From Paenibacillus ihumii (GTDB lineage: Bacteria; Bacillota; Bacilli; Paenibacillales; Paenibacillaceae), in contig NZ_LN884299.1 of assembly GCF_001403875.1 (NCBI RefSeq), positions 3,262,547-3,326,546 on the forward strand: a stretch of 64,000 bases of DNA, written 5' to 3'. Of this stretch, positions 25,937-34,670 are shown one piece after another; the stretch's first letter is position 1; every line of letters begins with the position of its first letter. A program made the position numbers and the translations under genes. The notes beneath the pieces are model-generated. The model was not told where the DNA came from, ran no database searches, and saw nothing but the letters and a program-made list of their open reading frames with translations.

Positions 25937-27874
25937 CTAAATCTTATGGTTCTGGATATCGTGCTGAAGCATGGCAATCACTTCATCCAGCGATTTCGCG
26001 CCAAGATCTCCTTCTCCGCGCTTGCGGACGGAGACGGTTCCTTCCCGCTGCTCGTTCTCGCCGACCACGAACATATAAGGAATTTTCTCCAGCTGGGCTT
26101 CGCGGATCTTATAGCCGAGCTTCTCGTTGCGAAGATCGCTTTCAGCCCGGATTCTGCCTGCGAGAAGCTTCTCCTCTACCTCACGCGCATAAGCTTCGAA
26201 GTTTCCGGAAACCGGAATGACCTTCGCCTGTACCGGTGCGAGCCAGAGGGGCAGGTTGCCCGCAAAATTCTCCAGCAGGAAGGCTGTGAAGCGTTCCATC
26301 GTGCCGAGAATGCCGCGGTGCAGAACGACCGGACGGTGCTTGGCGCCGTCTTCCCCGACGTACTCGAGCTCGAAGCGCTCCGGAAGCAGGAAGTCGATTT
26401 GCACAGTGGACAAAGTCTCTTCCTTGCCAAGCGCCGTTTTGATTTGGACGTCCAGCTTCGGTCCATAGAACGCCGCTTCGCCTTCGGCCTCGAAGAATGG
26501 AAGGCCTTCCTCTTCCACAACCTCACGAAGCATGCGCTGTGCGGTGTTCCACATATTGTCGTCCTTGAAGTATTTATCTGTATCCTCTGGATCGCGATAG
26601 GATAGACGGAAGCGGTAATCGTTGATTCCAAAATCCTTGTACACCTGACGGATGAGGGCGAGCACGCGTTTAAACTCATCCTTGATCTGATCCAGACGGC
26701 AGAAGATATGAGCATCGTTCAGCGTCATCGCGCGTACCCGATGCAATCCTGTTAGCGCGCCTGACATTTCATAGCGATGCTGCATCCCGAGCTCGGCGAT
26801 GCGAATCGGCAGGTCGCGGTAGCTGTGCATTTCGCTCTTGTATACCATCATATGGTGCGGACAGTTCATCGGCCGAAGCACAAGCTCCTCGTTGTCCATC
26901 ACCATTCTAGGAAACATGTCATCCTGATAATGCGCCAAGTGTCCGGAGGTTTTGTATAGCTCCACGTTACCGAGCACCGGAGTATACACATGCTGGTATC
27001 CTAGACGCTCCTCGATATCGACAATGTATCTTTCCAGCGTGCGGCGCAGCGTTGCCCCCTTCGGAAGCCAAATCGGCAGGCCTTGTCCCACGAGATTCGA
27101 GAATGTAAATATGCTTAGCTCTTTGCCGAGCTTGCGATGATCGCGCTTCTTGGCTTCCTCGAGCATATGCAAATGGTGATCCAGGTCAGCCTTTTTGAAG
27201 AAAGCCGTGCCATAAATCCGCTGCAGCATTTTATTGTCGCTGTTTCCGCGCCAATAGGCACCTGCTACGCTCAGCAGCTTGAATACCTTGATTTTGCCTG
27301 TGGACGGTACATGCGGTCCGCGGCAGAGGTCGAAAAATTCACCTTGATCATAAATAGACAGCACGCTGTCCTCAGGCAGATCGCGAATCAGCTCTAATTT
27401 ATACGGATCCCCCAGCTCGGTGAAAATTGCCACCGCTTCCTCGCGGCTTACTTCCCGGCGGGTAATCGGCAGATTCTCGCCGATGATCCGTTCCATTTCC
27501 TTCTCGATCTTCTGCAGATCCTCCGGGTTGATTGGATGCTCCAGATCCATGTCATAGTAGAAGCCGTCTTCAATGACCGGACCGATGCCCAGCTTGACTT
27601 CCTTGTTGCCAAACAGACGTTTAACCGCTTGCGCCATCAGATGCGCCGTACTGTGCCGCATGATTTCAAGGCCTTCCTTGGAATCCGGCGTAATGATCTC
27701 GACCGCTGCGCCGTCCTTTAATTGTGTGTTCAAATCGACGGCTGCCCCGTTGATTTTACCTGCAAGCGCATTTTTGCGCAGGCCGCTGCTGATCGATGCA
27801 GCGACATCCGCCAGCGTGCTTCCGTCTGCATACTCCCGGACTGAGCCGTCCGGCAAAGAAATTGATACTGCCAC
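25937..27874 (-). CDS. thrS: Threonyl-tRNA synthetase
   Basis: The 645-residue enzyme has all ThrRS parts: the N-terminal TGS domain ([25 protein letters not shown]), the editing domain with [16 protein letters not shown], the class II core ([14 protein letters not shown] with the zinc Cys and His, motif 2 in [20 protein letters not shown], motif 3 in [20 protein letters not shown]) and the C-terminal anticodon-binding domain. It charges tRNA-Thr in the cytoplasm. The GTG start follows AAGGGAGGAACAG. Expression is governed by the T-box leader at 27929-28196, which reads uncharged tRNA-Thr. Confidence 0.97.
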   Translation of the reverse strand: MAVSISLPDGSVREYADGSTLADVAASISSGLRKNALAGKINGAAVDLNTQLKDGAAVEIITPDSKEGLEIMRHSTAHLMAQAVKRLFGNKEVKLGIGPVIEDGFYYDMDLEHPINPEDLQKIEKEMERIIGENLPITRREVSREEAVAIFTELGDPYKLELIRDLPEDSVLSIYDQGEFFDLCRGPHVPSTGKIKVFKLLSVAGAYWRGNSDNKMLQRIYGTAFFKKADLDHHLHMLEEAKKRDHRKLGKELSIFTFSNLVGQGLPIWLPKGATLRRTLERYIVDIEERLGYQHVYTPVLGNVELYKTSGHLAHYQDDMFPRMVMDNEELVLRPMNCPHHMMVYKSEMHSYRDLPIRIAELGMQHRYEMSGALTGLHRVRAMTLNDAHIFCRLDQIKDEFKRVLALIRQVYKDFGINDYRFRLSYRDPEDTDKYFKDDNMWNTAQRMLREVVEEEGLPFFEAEGEAAFYGPKLDVQIKTALGKEETLSTVQIDFLLPERFELEYVGEDGAKHRPVVLHRGILGTMERFTAFLLENFAGNLPLWLAPVQAKVIPVSGNFEAYAREVEEKLLAGRIRAESDLRNEKLGYKIREAQLEKIPYMFVVGENEQREGTVSVRKRGEGDLGAKSLDEVIAMLQHDIQNHKI

Positions 27875-27928
27875 TTTCTGTTCCTCCCTTAATTTTCGTA
27901 TTTCTTACCGGGAGCGGACAAACAAAAA

Positions 27929-27956
27929 ACGCCCGTCCCGGAAAAGGGACGAGCGT
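27929..27956 (-). terminator. Regulated terminator of the thrS T-box leader
   Basis: A GCCCGTCCC/GGGACGAGC stem is followed on the minus strand by TTTTTTGTTT. It is the terminator that the T-box antiterminator competes with. Confidence 0.9.
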
Positions 27957-28196
27957 AATATACCCGTGGTTCCACCCTCATTCGACCGTCCAGAGCACCG
28001 CAAGCTGCATCTCGAACGAGTCCTTATTAGGCATTATATAACGGTAATGAACCGGCAATCCTTAGTGATCGGACACTCAATGTCCAACGTTCGGGAATGC
28101 AGCTACAAAGTGGTAAACCAAAACCGAATCCGAAGGAAATTTCAGCCTAACGTTCCCTCTCTCTGCACTGTTCGAATTTCTGGTCCATGTCTTTGT
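27930..28196 (-). promoter_or_regulatory. T-box riboswitch, threonine specific
   Basis: The minus strand carries the T-box core AGGGTGGAACCACGG (27978-27964) before a terminator, and an upstream stem I closed by ACAAAG (28196-28191) and CTTTGT (28110-28105). The specifier position directly before the closing arm reads ACC (28114-28112), a threonine codon. A GCAGAGAGAGGGAA segment matches the conserved internal loop of stem I. Uncharged tRNA-Thr should pair with ACC and with the UGGA bulge, letting transcription reach thrS. Confidence 0.92.
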
Positions 28197-28222
28197 CGAC
28201 GCTTTTCGCTTGAATATTTGTT

Positions 28223-28251
28223 ATTATAATGCCATCCACAGGCACCGTCAA
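28223..28251 (-). promoter_or_regulatory. Sigma-A promoter of thrS
   Basis: On the minus strand TTGACG (28251-28246), 17 bases and TATAAT (28228-28223) are found, just before the T-box leader and directly after the ytxC stop codon. Confidence 0.8.
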
Positions 28252-28270
28252 GAACCTGCCGGATGAAATA

Positions 28271-29179
28271 CTAAGTAACCTGATCCCGCTGCCTCGTTCC
28301 TTGCATAAAATCCTTGCACTTGGGGCAGCGCAAGCATAGCTGAACCCGCTGGCCAAAGATCCGCTGGATCGTTTTGATAGCCAGAGCCTCTGGATCGCGA
28401 GTATGCAGCAGAATCCGTTCGGGCGATAAAGAAATAAGCGTGCTGACAATCACGTCCTCCATCTGCATTTCCTGATCAGCCAGGCGCATGATCACATCGC
28501 CGGATGAAGCCTCGATTTGTTTCAAGCCTTCATTCATAATAACAAATTCGCTGCCACGCCTGTGCATAAGATGGATGAACGGAGTTAGCGGCTCCTGAAA
28601 ATACACGAAATACTGCAGCAGCCCGATAAAATCCTCGTATTGCTTATCCAGCAAAAATTCCTCCACCGCATAATCGACCATTTCGCGCAGCTTCATTCCA
28701 TAATCCTGCAGCCTGAAGGTGACGAAGCCGTCAAGATCAATCGAAGCATGCTCATCAAGCATCTGCCGGAACGCTGCTTCAACGAGCATGATTCGCGCCT
28801 TTCTGGCCTCAGCCTGTCCTTCATCCATGCCCAGAAACCTGCTGCAAATGTCTTCAACAGCCTGTTTTTCACTTTCGTCGAGTTCATAATCCTTCGTTAA
28901 AATTTTACGGACGATTCCGGGTTCCCTAACATCAACGACGTACTCCGCAACGGCGCGAGCCAGCTCATCCGGAATTTTGCTGCCGGTCTGGACGGGTTTG
29001 GCACCCTTCCCGGTCGTGAGGCGAATGCTCCATTCAGCCCTACCGCAACTCGGCAGATATGCAAAATCGGAGGTGACGCTTCCTTTATGTAAACCCTTGG
29101 TCAGCCGCCGCATATATCCGGCGAACTGGTTGGCTGACGCTGCGGATTCGACATTCGTGCCAATCGTAAAAAAATCCAT
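28271..29179 (-). CDS. ytxC: YtxC-like sporulation protein
   Basis: The 302-residue protein matches the YtxC family in length and in its C-terminal pattern (VDYAVEEFLLDKQYEDFIGLLQYFVYFQEP, then VIVSTLISLSPERILLH and a C-terminal CLRCPKCKDF cysteine pair). In B. subtilis ytxC also lies directly upstream of thrS and is linked to sporulation, with no known activity. The AAAGGGGCGAG upstream sets the start. The two cysteine pairs at the end (CxxCxxC) could bind a metal. The family call rests on sequence pattern and conserved gene order. Confidence 0.8.
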   Translation of the reverse strand: MDFFTIGTNVESAASANQFAGYMRRLTKGLHKGSVTSDFAYLPSCGRAEWSIRLTTGKGAKPVQTGSKIPDELARAVAEYVVDVREPGIVRKILTKDYELDESEKQAVEDICSRFLGMDEGQAEARKARIMLVEAAFRQMLDEHASIDLDGFVTFRLQDYGMKLREMVDYAVEEFLLDKQYEDFIGLLQYFVYFQEPLTPFIHLMHRRGSEFVIMNEGLKQIEASSGDVIMRLADQEMQMEDVIVSTLISLSPERILLHTRDPEALAIKTIQRIFGQRVQLCLRCPKCKDFMQGTRQRDQVT

Positions 29180-29301
29180 GAACTCGCCCCTTTCCGCTTC
29201 CTTCTCAAAGTATATGGTGAGGAGGAAGCAGATATACGGGACGGCTTATGGAAACATAAACAGCAATTCCTTTGTTTTACCTTTTAAAAACCAAGTATAG
29301 A

Positions 29302-30438
29302 TTAGTTCTGCATGACGAAATCCTTTTCGACCTGGCTGTCTTGATCGAACACGCGGAGAATTTCATATTTTGTGCTCCGCTGTGCCGGAGTTTTGCCTGC
29401 CTCGCGAATTATGGACAGGATGGATTCAATATTGACTTTGTAAGTCGCCCCTGCAGAGGAGACGACATTCTCTTCAATCATCGTGCTGCCAAAATCATTG
29501 CAGCCGTATTGAAGCGACAGCTTGCCGATTTCAGGACCCATGGTGACCCAGGACGATTGAATGTTCTTGATGTTGTCCAGCACGATCCGGCTGATCGCTA
29601 CGGTCTTCAGGTATTCCCGCGGAGTCTGCCTCTCCCGCTTCAAATTCGTGTTGTCCGGCTGGAATGTCCATGGAATGAATGCCAGGAAGCCCTCGGAGTC
29701 ATAGCCGTTCTGCAGGCATTCGTCCTGGGCATCCCGAACCCGCATCAGATGAAGCGCGCGCTCCTCCATCGATTCGCCAAAACCGATCACCATCGTGGCG
29801 GTCGTATTCATGCCGATGCGATGGGCCGTCTGCATGACATCCATCCAGTCTCTCCATGAGCCCTTCAAGCGGCTGATTTTACGGCGTGTCCGGTCATCAA
29901 GAATTTCCGCTCCCCCGCCAGGCAAGGAGTCGAGGCCGGCTTCATGAATTTGCCGTACGACTTCCTCCAGAGACAAGCCATCCGATACTTCCTTCATCTT
30001 CAATATTTCCGCCGGAGAGAAGGAGTGCATCGTGATATCCGGGAATCTTTGCTTAATCGCCTTCAGTAAATCCGTATAGTAGCTGAACGGCAAATTCGGA
30101 TTCGTGCCGCCCTGCATCAGTATTTCGGTACCGCCTACGTCGATTGTTTCCTGGATCTTCTGGAAAATAACCTCGTCCGGCAGCACATATCCCTCATCCG
30201 AGCCCGGTCTGCGATAAAAGGCGCAAAACCGGCAGTATACGTCACATACGTTCGTATAGTTCACATTCCGTCCGATGACGAAGGTCGTGATCGGCTCGGG
30301 ATGCATCCGTTCCATCAGAATGTTGGCCACATGCCCCATTTTCTCCACTTCATCGGATTCGAATAAAGCGATCGTATCCTCCAGGTTAAGACGCTCTCCC
30401 CGAAGCGCTTTGTCTAATATGTCGTCGATTGCCATCAT
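29302..30438 (-). CDS. mqnC: Cyclic dehypoxanthinyl futalosine synthase (radical SAM)
   Basis: The 378-residue radical SAM enzyme has the cluster motif CDVYCRFCAFYRR near residue 65. MQGGTNPNLPFSYY, HSFSPAEI and LDSLPGGGAEILDDRTRR follow, typical of MqnC. It cyclises dehypoxanthine futalosine in the futalosine route to menaquinone. No other futalosine gene (mqnA, B, D, E) is in the window. SAM and a 4Fe-4S cluster are required. Either of two adjacent ATG codons could start it. Its paralogues MqnE and CofH are related, but the GGGTNPNLP and PGGGAEIL pattern favours MqnC. Confidence 0.85.
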   Translation of the reverse strand: MMAIDDILDKALRGERLNLEDTIALFESDEVEKMGHVANILMERMHPEPITTFVIGRNVNYTNVCDVYCRFCAFYRRPGSDEGYVLPDEVIFQKIQETIDVGGTEILMQGGTNPNLPFSYYTDLLKAIKQRFPDITMHSFSPAEILKMKEVSDGLSLEEVVRQIHEAGLDSLPGGGAEILDDRTRRKISRLKGSWRDWMDVMQTAHRIGMNTTATMVIGFGESMEERALHLMRVRDAQDECLQNGYDSEGFLAFIPWTFQPDNTNLKRERQTPREYLKTVAISRIVLDNIKNIQSSWVTMGPEIGKLSLQYGCNDFGSTMIEENVVSSAGATYKVNIESILSIIREAGKTPAQRSTKYEILRVFDQDSQVEKDFVMQN

Positions 30439-30559
30439 GGGCTGCCTTCCCCTCTTCCTTAAAATGATCTTTGAGCTCTATTTCACTTGCCCAGATATGA
30501 ATATCAAAAATTTAGAAATTAAATAGTATGGTTTTATCGTAACATAATCTGGACAGAAA

Positions 30560-30590
30560 AACAGCACCCGATCCAGGATCGGATGCTGTT
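30560..30590 (-). terminator. Terminator of the met operon
   Basis: AACAGCACCCGATCC pairs with GGATCGGATGCTGTT (one wobble) and is followed by TTTTCTG on the minus strand, 46 bases after the metC stop. Confidence 0.85.
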
Positions 30591-30636
30591 CACGGCAATC
30601 GCCGGATCAATTCTATAATTGCAATACTATCCGAAA

Positions 30637-31824
30637 TTACCGCTCCAATGCCTGCTTCAAATCTGCGATAAGATCGTCGATATCCTCCAAGCCGACAGAG
30701 AAGCGAAGCAGACCATCGGTAATGCCTCGCTCATGGCGAACCTCTCTCGGCATCGAGGCATGGGACATCATTGCAGGGTAGGAGAGAATGCTCTCTACCG
30801 CTCCCAGACTGACGGCGACTAGCGGCAGCTTCACGCTGCTGAGCACCTGCTTAGCCCTCTCTCCGGATCCGGCGTCAAAGGATACGACAGCCCCATAGCC
30901 GGAGGACTGCTTCTCATGAATTTCCCGCCCCGGATGGCTGGCAAGGCCTGGGTAGAATACCGCTTCAATATCGCTGCGGCTGCTCAGCCATTCTGCCAGC
31001 TTAGCCGCACTTTTCTCGCTGTGGGCCATCCGCGCGCCAAGCGTCTTCATCCCGCGCATCAGCAGCCAGGATTCCTGTACCCCCAGCACGGTGCCAAGGC
31101 CGTTCTGCATATACTTCAGCTTGCGGCCCAGCGCTTCCGTTCTCGTAACGGCAAGGCCTGCCAGAACATCGCTGTGGCCGCCCAAAAATTTAGTCGCACT
31201 GTGCAGCACGATATCGACTCCCTGTTCGATGGGCCGCTGATAATAAGGCGTCATGAACGTATTGTCAAGTATGCTGAGCAGGTCATGAGCATGCGCCCAT
31301 TCCGTCACGGCAGAGATATCGGTAATTTTCAGCGTCGGGTTGGAAGGCGTCTCAAGGTAGACTGCCTTCGTATTTGGCTTAAGCGCAGCCTTCACAGCGT
31401 CGATCTGCGTCATGTCCACGAAGGTTGCTTCGATTCCAAGCCGATTCAGAATGCCTGTCAGCAGGCGGTATGTACCGCCGTATACATCCTCCGTAACGAT
31501 GATATGATCTCCGGCCGAGAACAGCATGAACGTCGTTGAGATCGCTGCCATACCGCTGGAGAATGCGAAGCCGCGATGTCCGCCTTCCAGCACTGTAATA
31601 TAATCCTCAAGCGCCTGTCTCGTCGGATTTCCCGATCGGCTATAGTCATAGGAGGGCGGATTGTAGATATCATGGTGATGGAACGTCGATGCCTGGTAAA
31701 TCGGCACGCTTGATGCGCCTGTCACGCTGTCCACCTCGCCGCCAAAGTGGATAAGCTTCGTATCGAATTTCTTATCCTTTTTGTCTGCTCTAGGTAATTC
31801 GTTTGAGCTGCTGTGATCAGTCAT
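30637..31824 (-). CDS. metC: Cystathionine beta-lyase (trans-sulfuration PLP enzyme)
   Basis: The 395-residue protein belongs to the Cys/Met metabolism PLP family. IYQASTFHHHD, YDYSRSGNPTRQALE and FSSGMAAIS occur early, the PLP lysine is in VLHSATKFLGGHSD, and LGAVESILSYPAMMSHAS lies near the end. As the last gene of metA-metI-metC it should cleave cystathionine to homocysteine. Lyase and gamma-synthase members cannot be split with certainty by eye; order and B. subtilis precedent favour MetC. The ATG at 31824 follows GGAGG by nine bases and overlaps the end of metI by eight bases. Confidence 0.85.
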   Translation of the reverse strand: MTDHSSSNELPRADKKDKKFDTKLIHFGGEVDSVTGASSVPIYQASTFHHHDIYNPPSYDYSRSGNPTRQALEDYITVLEGGHRGFAFSSGMAAISTTFMLFSAGDHIIVTEDVYGGTYRLLTGILNRLGIEATFVDMTQIDAVKAALKPNTKAVYLETPSNPTLKITDISAVTEWAHAHDLLSILDNTFMTPYYQRPIEQGVDIVLHSATKFLGGHSDVLAGLAVTRTEALGRKLKYMQNGLGTVLGVQESWLLMRGMKTLGARMAHSEKSAAKLAEWLSSRSDIEAVFYPGLASHPGREIHEKQSSGYGAVVSFDAGSGERAKQVLSSVKLPLVAVSLGAVESILSYPAMMSHASMPREVRHERGITDGLLRFSVGLEDIDDLIADLKQALER

Positions 31825-33004
31825 TCTTGCTGCCTCCTTCAACTTCTGCCCGCGCTGCTGCCAGCGCCTGCTCCAGATCCTGAATCAGGTCATCAACATG
31901 TTCAATGCCGACGGAGAAGCGCAGGAGACGATCGTCTACGCCTATGGCGTCCCTGACTTCAGCCGGGATATCGGCGTGTGTCTGCACGGCTGGATAGGTC
32001 ATTAAAGACTCTACTCCGCCGAGGCTTTCAGCAAAGGCGATTAATTTCAAATGGCGAAGCACCGGATCAACATAACGCGCATCGGCGACTCTAAAGGAGA
32101 AGATCCCCGTATTTCCGCTCGATTGGGCATTCTGGATTTCATAGCCTGGATGCTCAGGCAGTCCCGGGTAGAACACTTCCGTTACTTGCGGATGGCTCTG
32201 AAGGTATTTGGCGATGGCGAGCGCGTTGCTCTGATGACGTTCCATGCGCAGCGCGAGCGTCTTCATTCCCCGCATGAGCTGGTAAGAATCTGTAGGACCG
32301 AGCACCGCTCCGATGGAATTGTGAAGAAAGGCGATTTCTTCGGACAGCTCCTTGCCTTTGGTCACAATGAGGCCCGCCAGCACATCATTATGTCCCCCAA
32401 GATACTTCGATGCGCTGTGAACGACAATGTCGGCCCCAAGCTCGATCGGACGCTGGAAAAACGGAGTCAGCAGCGTATTATCGACGATGGTCAGAAGACC
32501 GTGATCGCGCGACCATTGGCTGACCGCCCGGAGATCCGTAATCATCATCAATGGATTTGTAGGCGTCTCGATGAACACCGCCTTCGTGTTCGGCCGTCTG
32601 GCCTCCTCCAGCGCGCTGATATCGTTCGTGTCCACGTAGGACGCGGTCACTCCGTATTTGGACAATACCCGCTCCAGCAAACGATAGGTTCCTCCGTACA
32701 GATCAATCGACACGATCAGATGATCACCGCTGGCGAACAGGGTGAACACCGTCTGAAGCGCCGCCATGCCGGAGCTGCAGGCGAAGCCGGCATCCCCGGA
32801 CTCCAGCCGGGCAGCAGCCTCCTCCAGCACAGAGCGCGTCGGACTTTTGGTGCGCGAATAATCGAATCCGGTGCTCTGACCCAGTCTAGGATGCCGGAAT
32901 GCCGTTGCCTGATAGATCGGATAGTTTACTGCTCCGGTCACCGGCTCTTCGACCGAGCCGATCTGCGCGAGCAGACTTTCAATACGGTACCTCTTCTCTG
33001 ACAT
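31817..33004 (-). CDS. metI: Cystathionine gamma-synthase / O-acetylhomoserine thiolyase
   Basis: The 395-residue PLP enzyme is a paralogue of the next gene. It shows YQATAFRHP, FDYSRTKSPTRSVLEE, ACSSGMAALQ, the PLP lysine in VVHSASKYLGGHND, and SLGGVESLMTYPAVQTHAD. MetI of bacilli joins O-acetylhomoserine with cysteine, or with sulfide. It lies between metA, which makes that ester, and metC, which uses cystathionine, so the three genes form the homoserine-to-homocysteine route. GGAGGG precedes the start by eight bases. Confidence 0.87.
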   Translation of the reverse strand: MSEKRYRIESLLAQIGSVEEPVTGAVNYPIYQATAFRHPRLGQSTGFDYSRTKSPTRSVLEEAAARLESGDAGFACSSGMAALQTVFTLFASGDHLIVSIDLYGGTYRLLERVLSKYGVTASYVDTNDISALEEARRPNTKAVFIETPTNPLMMITDLRAVSQWSRDHGLLTIVDNTLLTPFFQRPIELGADIVVHSASKYLGGHNDVLAGLIVTKGKELSEEIAFLHNSIGAVLGPTDSYQLMRGMKTLALRMERHQSNALAIAKYLQSHPQVTEVFYPGLPEHPGYEIQNAQSSGNTGIFSFRVADARYVDPVLRHLKLIAFAESLGGVESLMTYPAVQTHADIPAEVRDAIGVDDRLLRFSVGIEHVDDLIQDLEQALAAARAEVEGGSKND

Positions 33005-33023
33005 TTAACAATCCCTCCACAAC

Positions 33024-33959
33024 CTATATATGATAAATGAGTCCGCCCTGCTGATCGATGTCATAAGGCGTTTCTTGATACACATAGTAGTTCAGCCAAT
33101 TGGAGAATAATAAGTTAGCATGAGATTTCCAAGTTGATTTCGGCGTACGGGAAGGATCGTCATTCGGGTAATAATTAACAGGCAGATCGATATCGAGTCC
33201 CTTCGCAACATCGCGGTCATATTCCCATTTTAGCGAACATGGATCGTACTCGGAATGGCCAGTCACGAAAATTTGCTTGCCGTCCTTCGTTGCGACAAGA
33301 TAAATGCCCGCTTCTTCGGATTCGGCCAGAATATCGAGCTCGGGCACCTTCTCGATGTCGCGGCGCTCCACATCCGTATGACGGGAATGGGGCACCTGGA
33401 ATACTTCATCAAAGCCCCGCAGCAGCTTGACGTTAGGAATATTTACGGTGTGCGGGAACACACCGAAGCATTTCTTCGGAAGGTGAATCTTTCTGACCCC
33501 ATAATGGTAATACAATCCGGCCTGGGATGCCCAACAAATATGCAGGGTTGAAGTGACGTTCGTTTTGCTCCACTCAAAGATCCCCTTCAACTCTTCCCAA
33601 TAGTTCACTTCCTCGAACTCCAGCTGCTCGACCGGCGCCCCCGTAATAATGAGTCCGTCGAAACGGCGCGACTTGATTTCGTCGAATGTCTTGTAGAACA
33701 TTTCGAGATGCTCCGCCGACGTGTTCTTGGACTTATGCGAACGAGGATGGAGCAGGACGATTTCTACCTGGAGCGGCGTATTCCCGAGCAGACGCAATAT
33801 TTGCGTCTCGGTCGTCTCCTTCGTAGGCATCAGATTCAGAATCGCGATCCGCAGCGGACGGATATCCTGGCGGTAAGCCCGCGATTCATCCATCACGAAT
33901 ATATTCTCGTTCTCCAGTACTTCTTTTGCCGGCAAGTGATCAGGAACCTTAATTGGCAT
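33024..33959 (-). CDS. metA: Homoserine O-acetyltransferase (MetA family)
   Basis: The 311-residue protein is a MetA-fold homoserine transacylase. Cys in [16 protein letters not shown] is the acyl acceptor, and His in [10 protein letters not shown] with the downstream Glu completes the triad. Residue 111, which sets acyl-donor choice, is Glu ([16 protein letters not shown]). Family work links Glu111 to acetyl-CoA and Gly111 to succinyl-CoA, so acetylation is predicted. It is the first gene behind the SAM-I riboswitch, 20 bases ahead of metI. Confidence 0.92.
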   Translation of the reverse strand: MPIKVPDHLPAKEVLENENIFVMDESRAYRQDIRPLRIAILNLMPTKETTETQILRLLGNTPLQVEIVLLHPRSHKSKNTSAEHLEMFYKTFDEIKSRRFDGLIITGAPVEQLEFEEVNYWEELKGIFEWSKTNVTSTLHICWASQAGLYYHYGVRKIHLPKKCFGVFPHTVNIPNVKLLRGFDEVFQVPHSRHTDVERRDIEKVPELDILAESEEAGIYLVATKDGKQIFVTGHSEYDPCSLKWEYDRDVAKGLDIDLPVNYYPNDDPSRTPKSTWKSHANLLFSNWLNYYVYQETPYDIDQQGGLIYHI

Positions 33960-34046
33960 ACTTTCTTCAACTCCTTCTTAGAAAAAACATTGTTGTGTGT
34001 GCAGTCATCCTATAGTAGAAAGCGGACGTATTCATACAAAGAAAAA

Positions 34047-34069
34047 ACCTTTCTCGATTGGAGAAAGGT
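34047..34069 (-). terminator. Regulated terminator of the SAM-I riboswitch
   Basis: ACCTTTCTC pairs with GAGAAAGGT and is followed on the minus strand by TTTTTTC. It forms when SAM is bound and stops transcription before metA. Confidence 0.9.
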
Positions 34070-34222
34070 CTTCATCTGTAACATGAATGCGCCTCTCTCA
34101 TCTCTCAGATACCGAAGGACGCCTCCGTCCAACGGTTCTGCAAGAATTAGCACCGTACGATTGAAAATCGCCGGTTGCCGGGTATCATCGGGCCAGTCCC
34201 TCCACCTGCTCTTGATAAGATT
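34069..34222 (-). promoter_or_regulatory. SAM-I (S-box) riboswitch
   Basis: The minus strand shows CTTATCAAGAGCAGGTGGAG (start near 34218), GGACTGGCCCGATGATACCC and GGCAACC, then GGTGCTAATTCTTGC and TCTGAGAGATGAGAG. These are the conserved core, in order, of the S-box aptamer. The P1 closing arm is near 34069-34076. Binding of S-adenosylmethionine should close the terminator and shut the met operon. Confidence 0.97.
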
Positions 34223-34267
34223 TCGCGATATTTAATTATTCACGGAACACTTCGGTTCCCTGAGTTC

Positions 34268-34296
34268 ACTTTAATGGATAAAGCGGGTTCCGTCAA
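34268..34296 (-). promoter_or_regulatory. Sigma-A promoter of the met operon
   Basis: On the minus strand TTGACG (34296-34291), 17 bases and TAAAGT (34273-34268) lie about 45 bases before the aptamer. Confidence 0.65.
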
Positions 34297-34374
34297 GAAC
34301 CGATAACTGAATCTTTCACCTTCCGCCCGCTATTGCCATAAGCTGAAAAATAGCCCCGCATATACGATAATGGC

Positions 34375-34403
34375 TTGATCATGTCAAATGTGAGGGTTAT
34401 ACT
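34375..34403 (+). promoter_or_regulatory. Sigma-A promoter of corA
   Basis: TTGATC (34375-34380), 17 bases and TATACT (34398-34403) give a transcript starting near 34410 with a leader of about 260 bases before corA. Confidence 0.7.
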
Positions 34404-34451
34404 AGACAAGTGTTAATAAGCTTATTCAGGCAAAAAAGAGGTGAAATGATT

Positions 34452-34574
34452 ATGGAAGGCGACCCGAGTCCGCAGAGAACTGCCCCACAACAACAATGGC
34501 ATAGGAAATCGATCAGCAGAGCGCTCACGGATGATTTGGGGCTCTTTCGTTTTCGTTTCCCGGTGTTTGTATAA
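34452..34574 (+). CDS. Small ORF in the corA leader, 40 residues (candidate leader peptide)
   Basis: An ATG at 34452 lies eight bases after GAGGTG (34438-34443) and encodes 40 residues beginning MEGDPSPQRTAPQQQWHRK and ending LFRFRFPVFV. It sits wholly inside the long corA leader. The stop codon runs into an AACGCC/GGCGTT hairpin at 34573-34590, with a TTTTT run 15 bases beyond. Proline-rich leader peptides control Mg2+ transporter genes in enteric bacteria (mgtL, corL), so a similar role is possible here. No homologue is recognised; coding status is not proven. Confidence 0.45.
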   Translation: MEGDPSPQRTAPQQQWHRKSISRALTDDLGLFRFRFPVFV

Positions 34575-34670
34575 ACGCCTGTTCCGGCGTTACCGGCTGC
34601 TGATCCTTTTTCCTATGCTCAACCTAGAGCATTATATCCGACAGGATTGGGGAAAAGGAGAGTGACACCC

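Noticed and set aside
28147-28449. Minus-strand frame crossing the thrS leader and ytxC
   Set aside because: It overlaps the T-box and the conserved YtxC protein and has no ribosome site.
30637-33004. Two similar PLP genes as a recent duplication or frameshift
   Set aside because: metI and metC are old paralogues of the same family with distinct motifs and their own starts, as in other bacilli.
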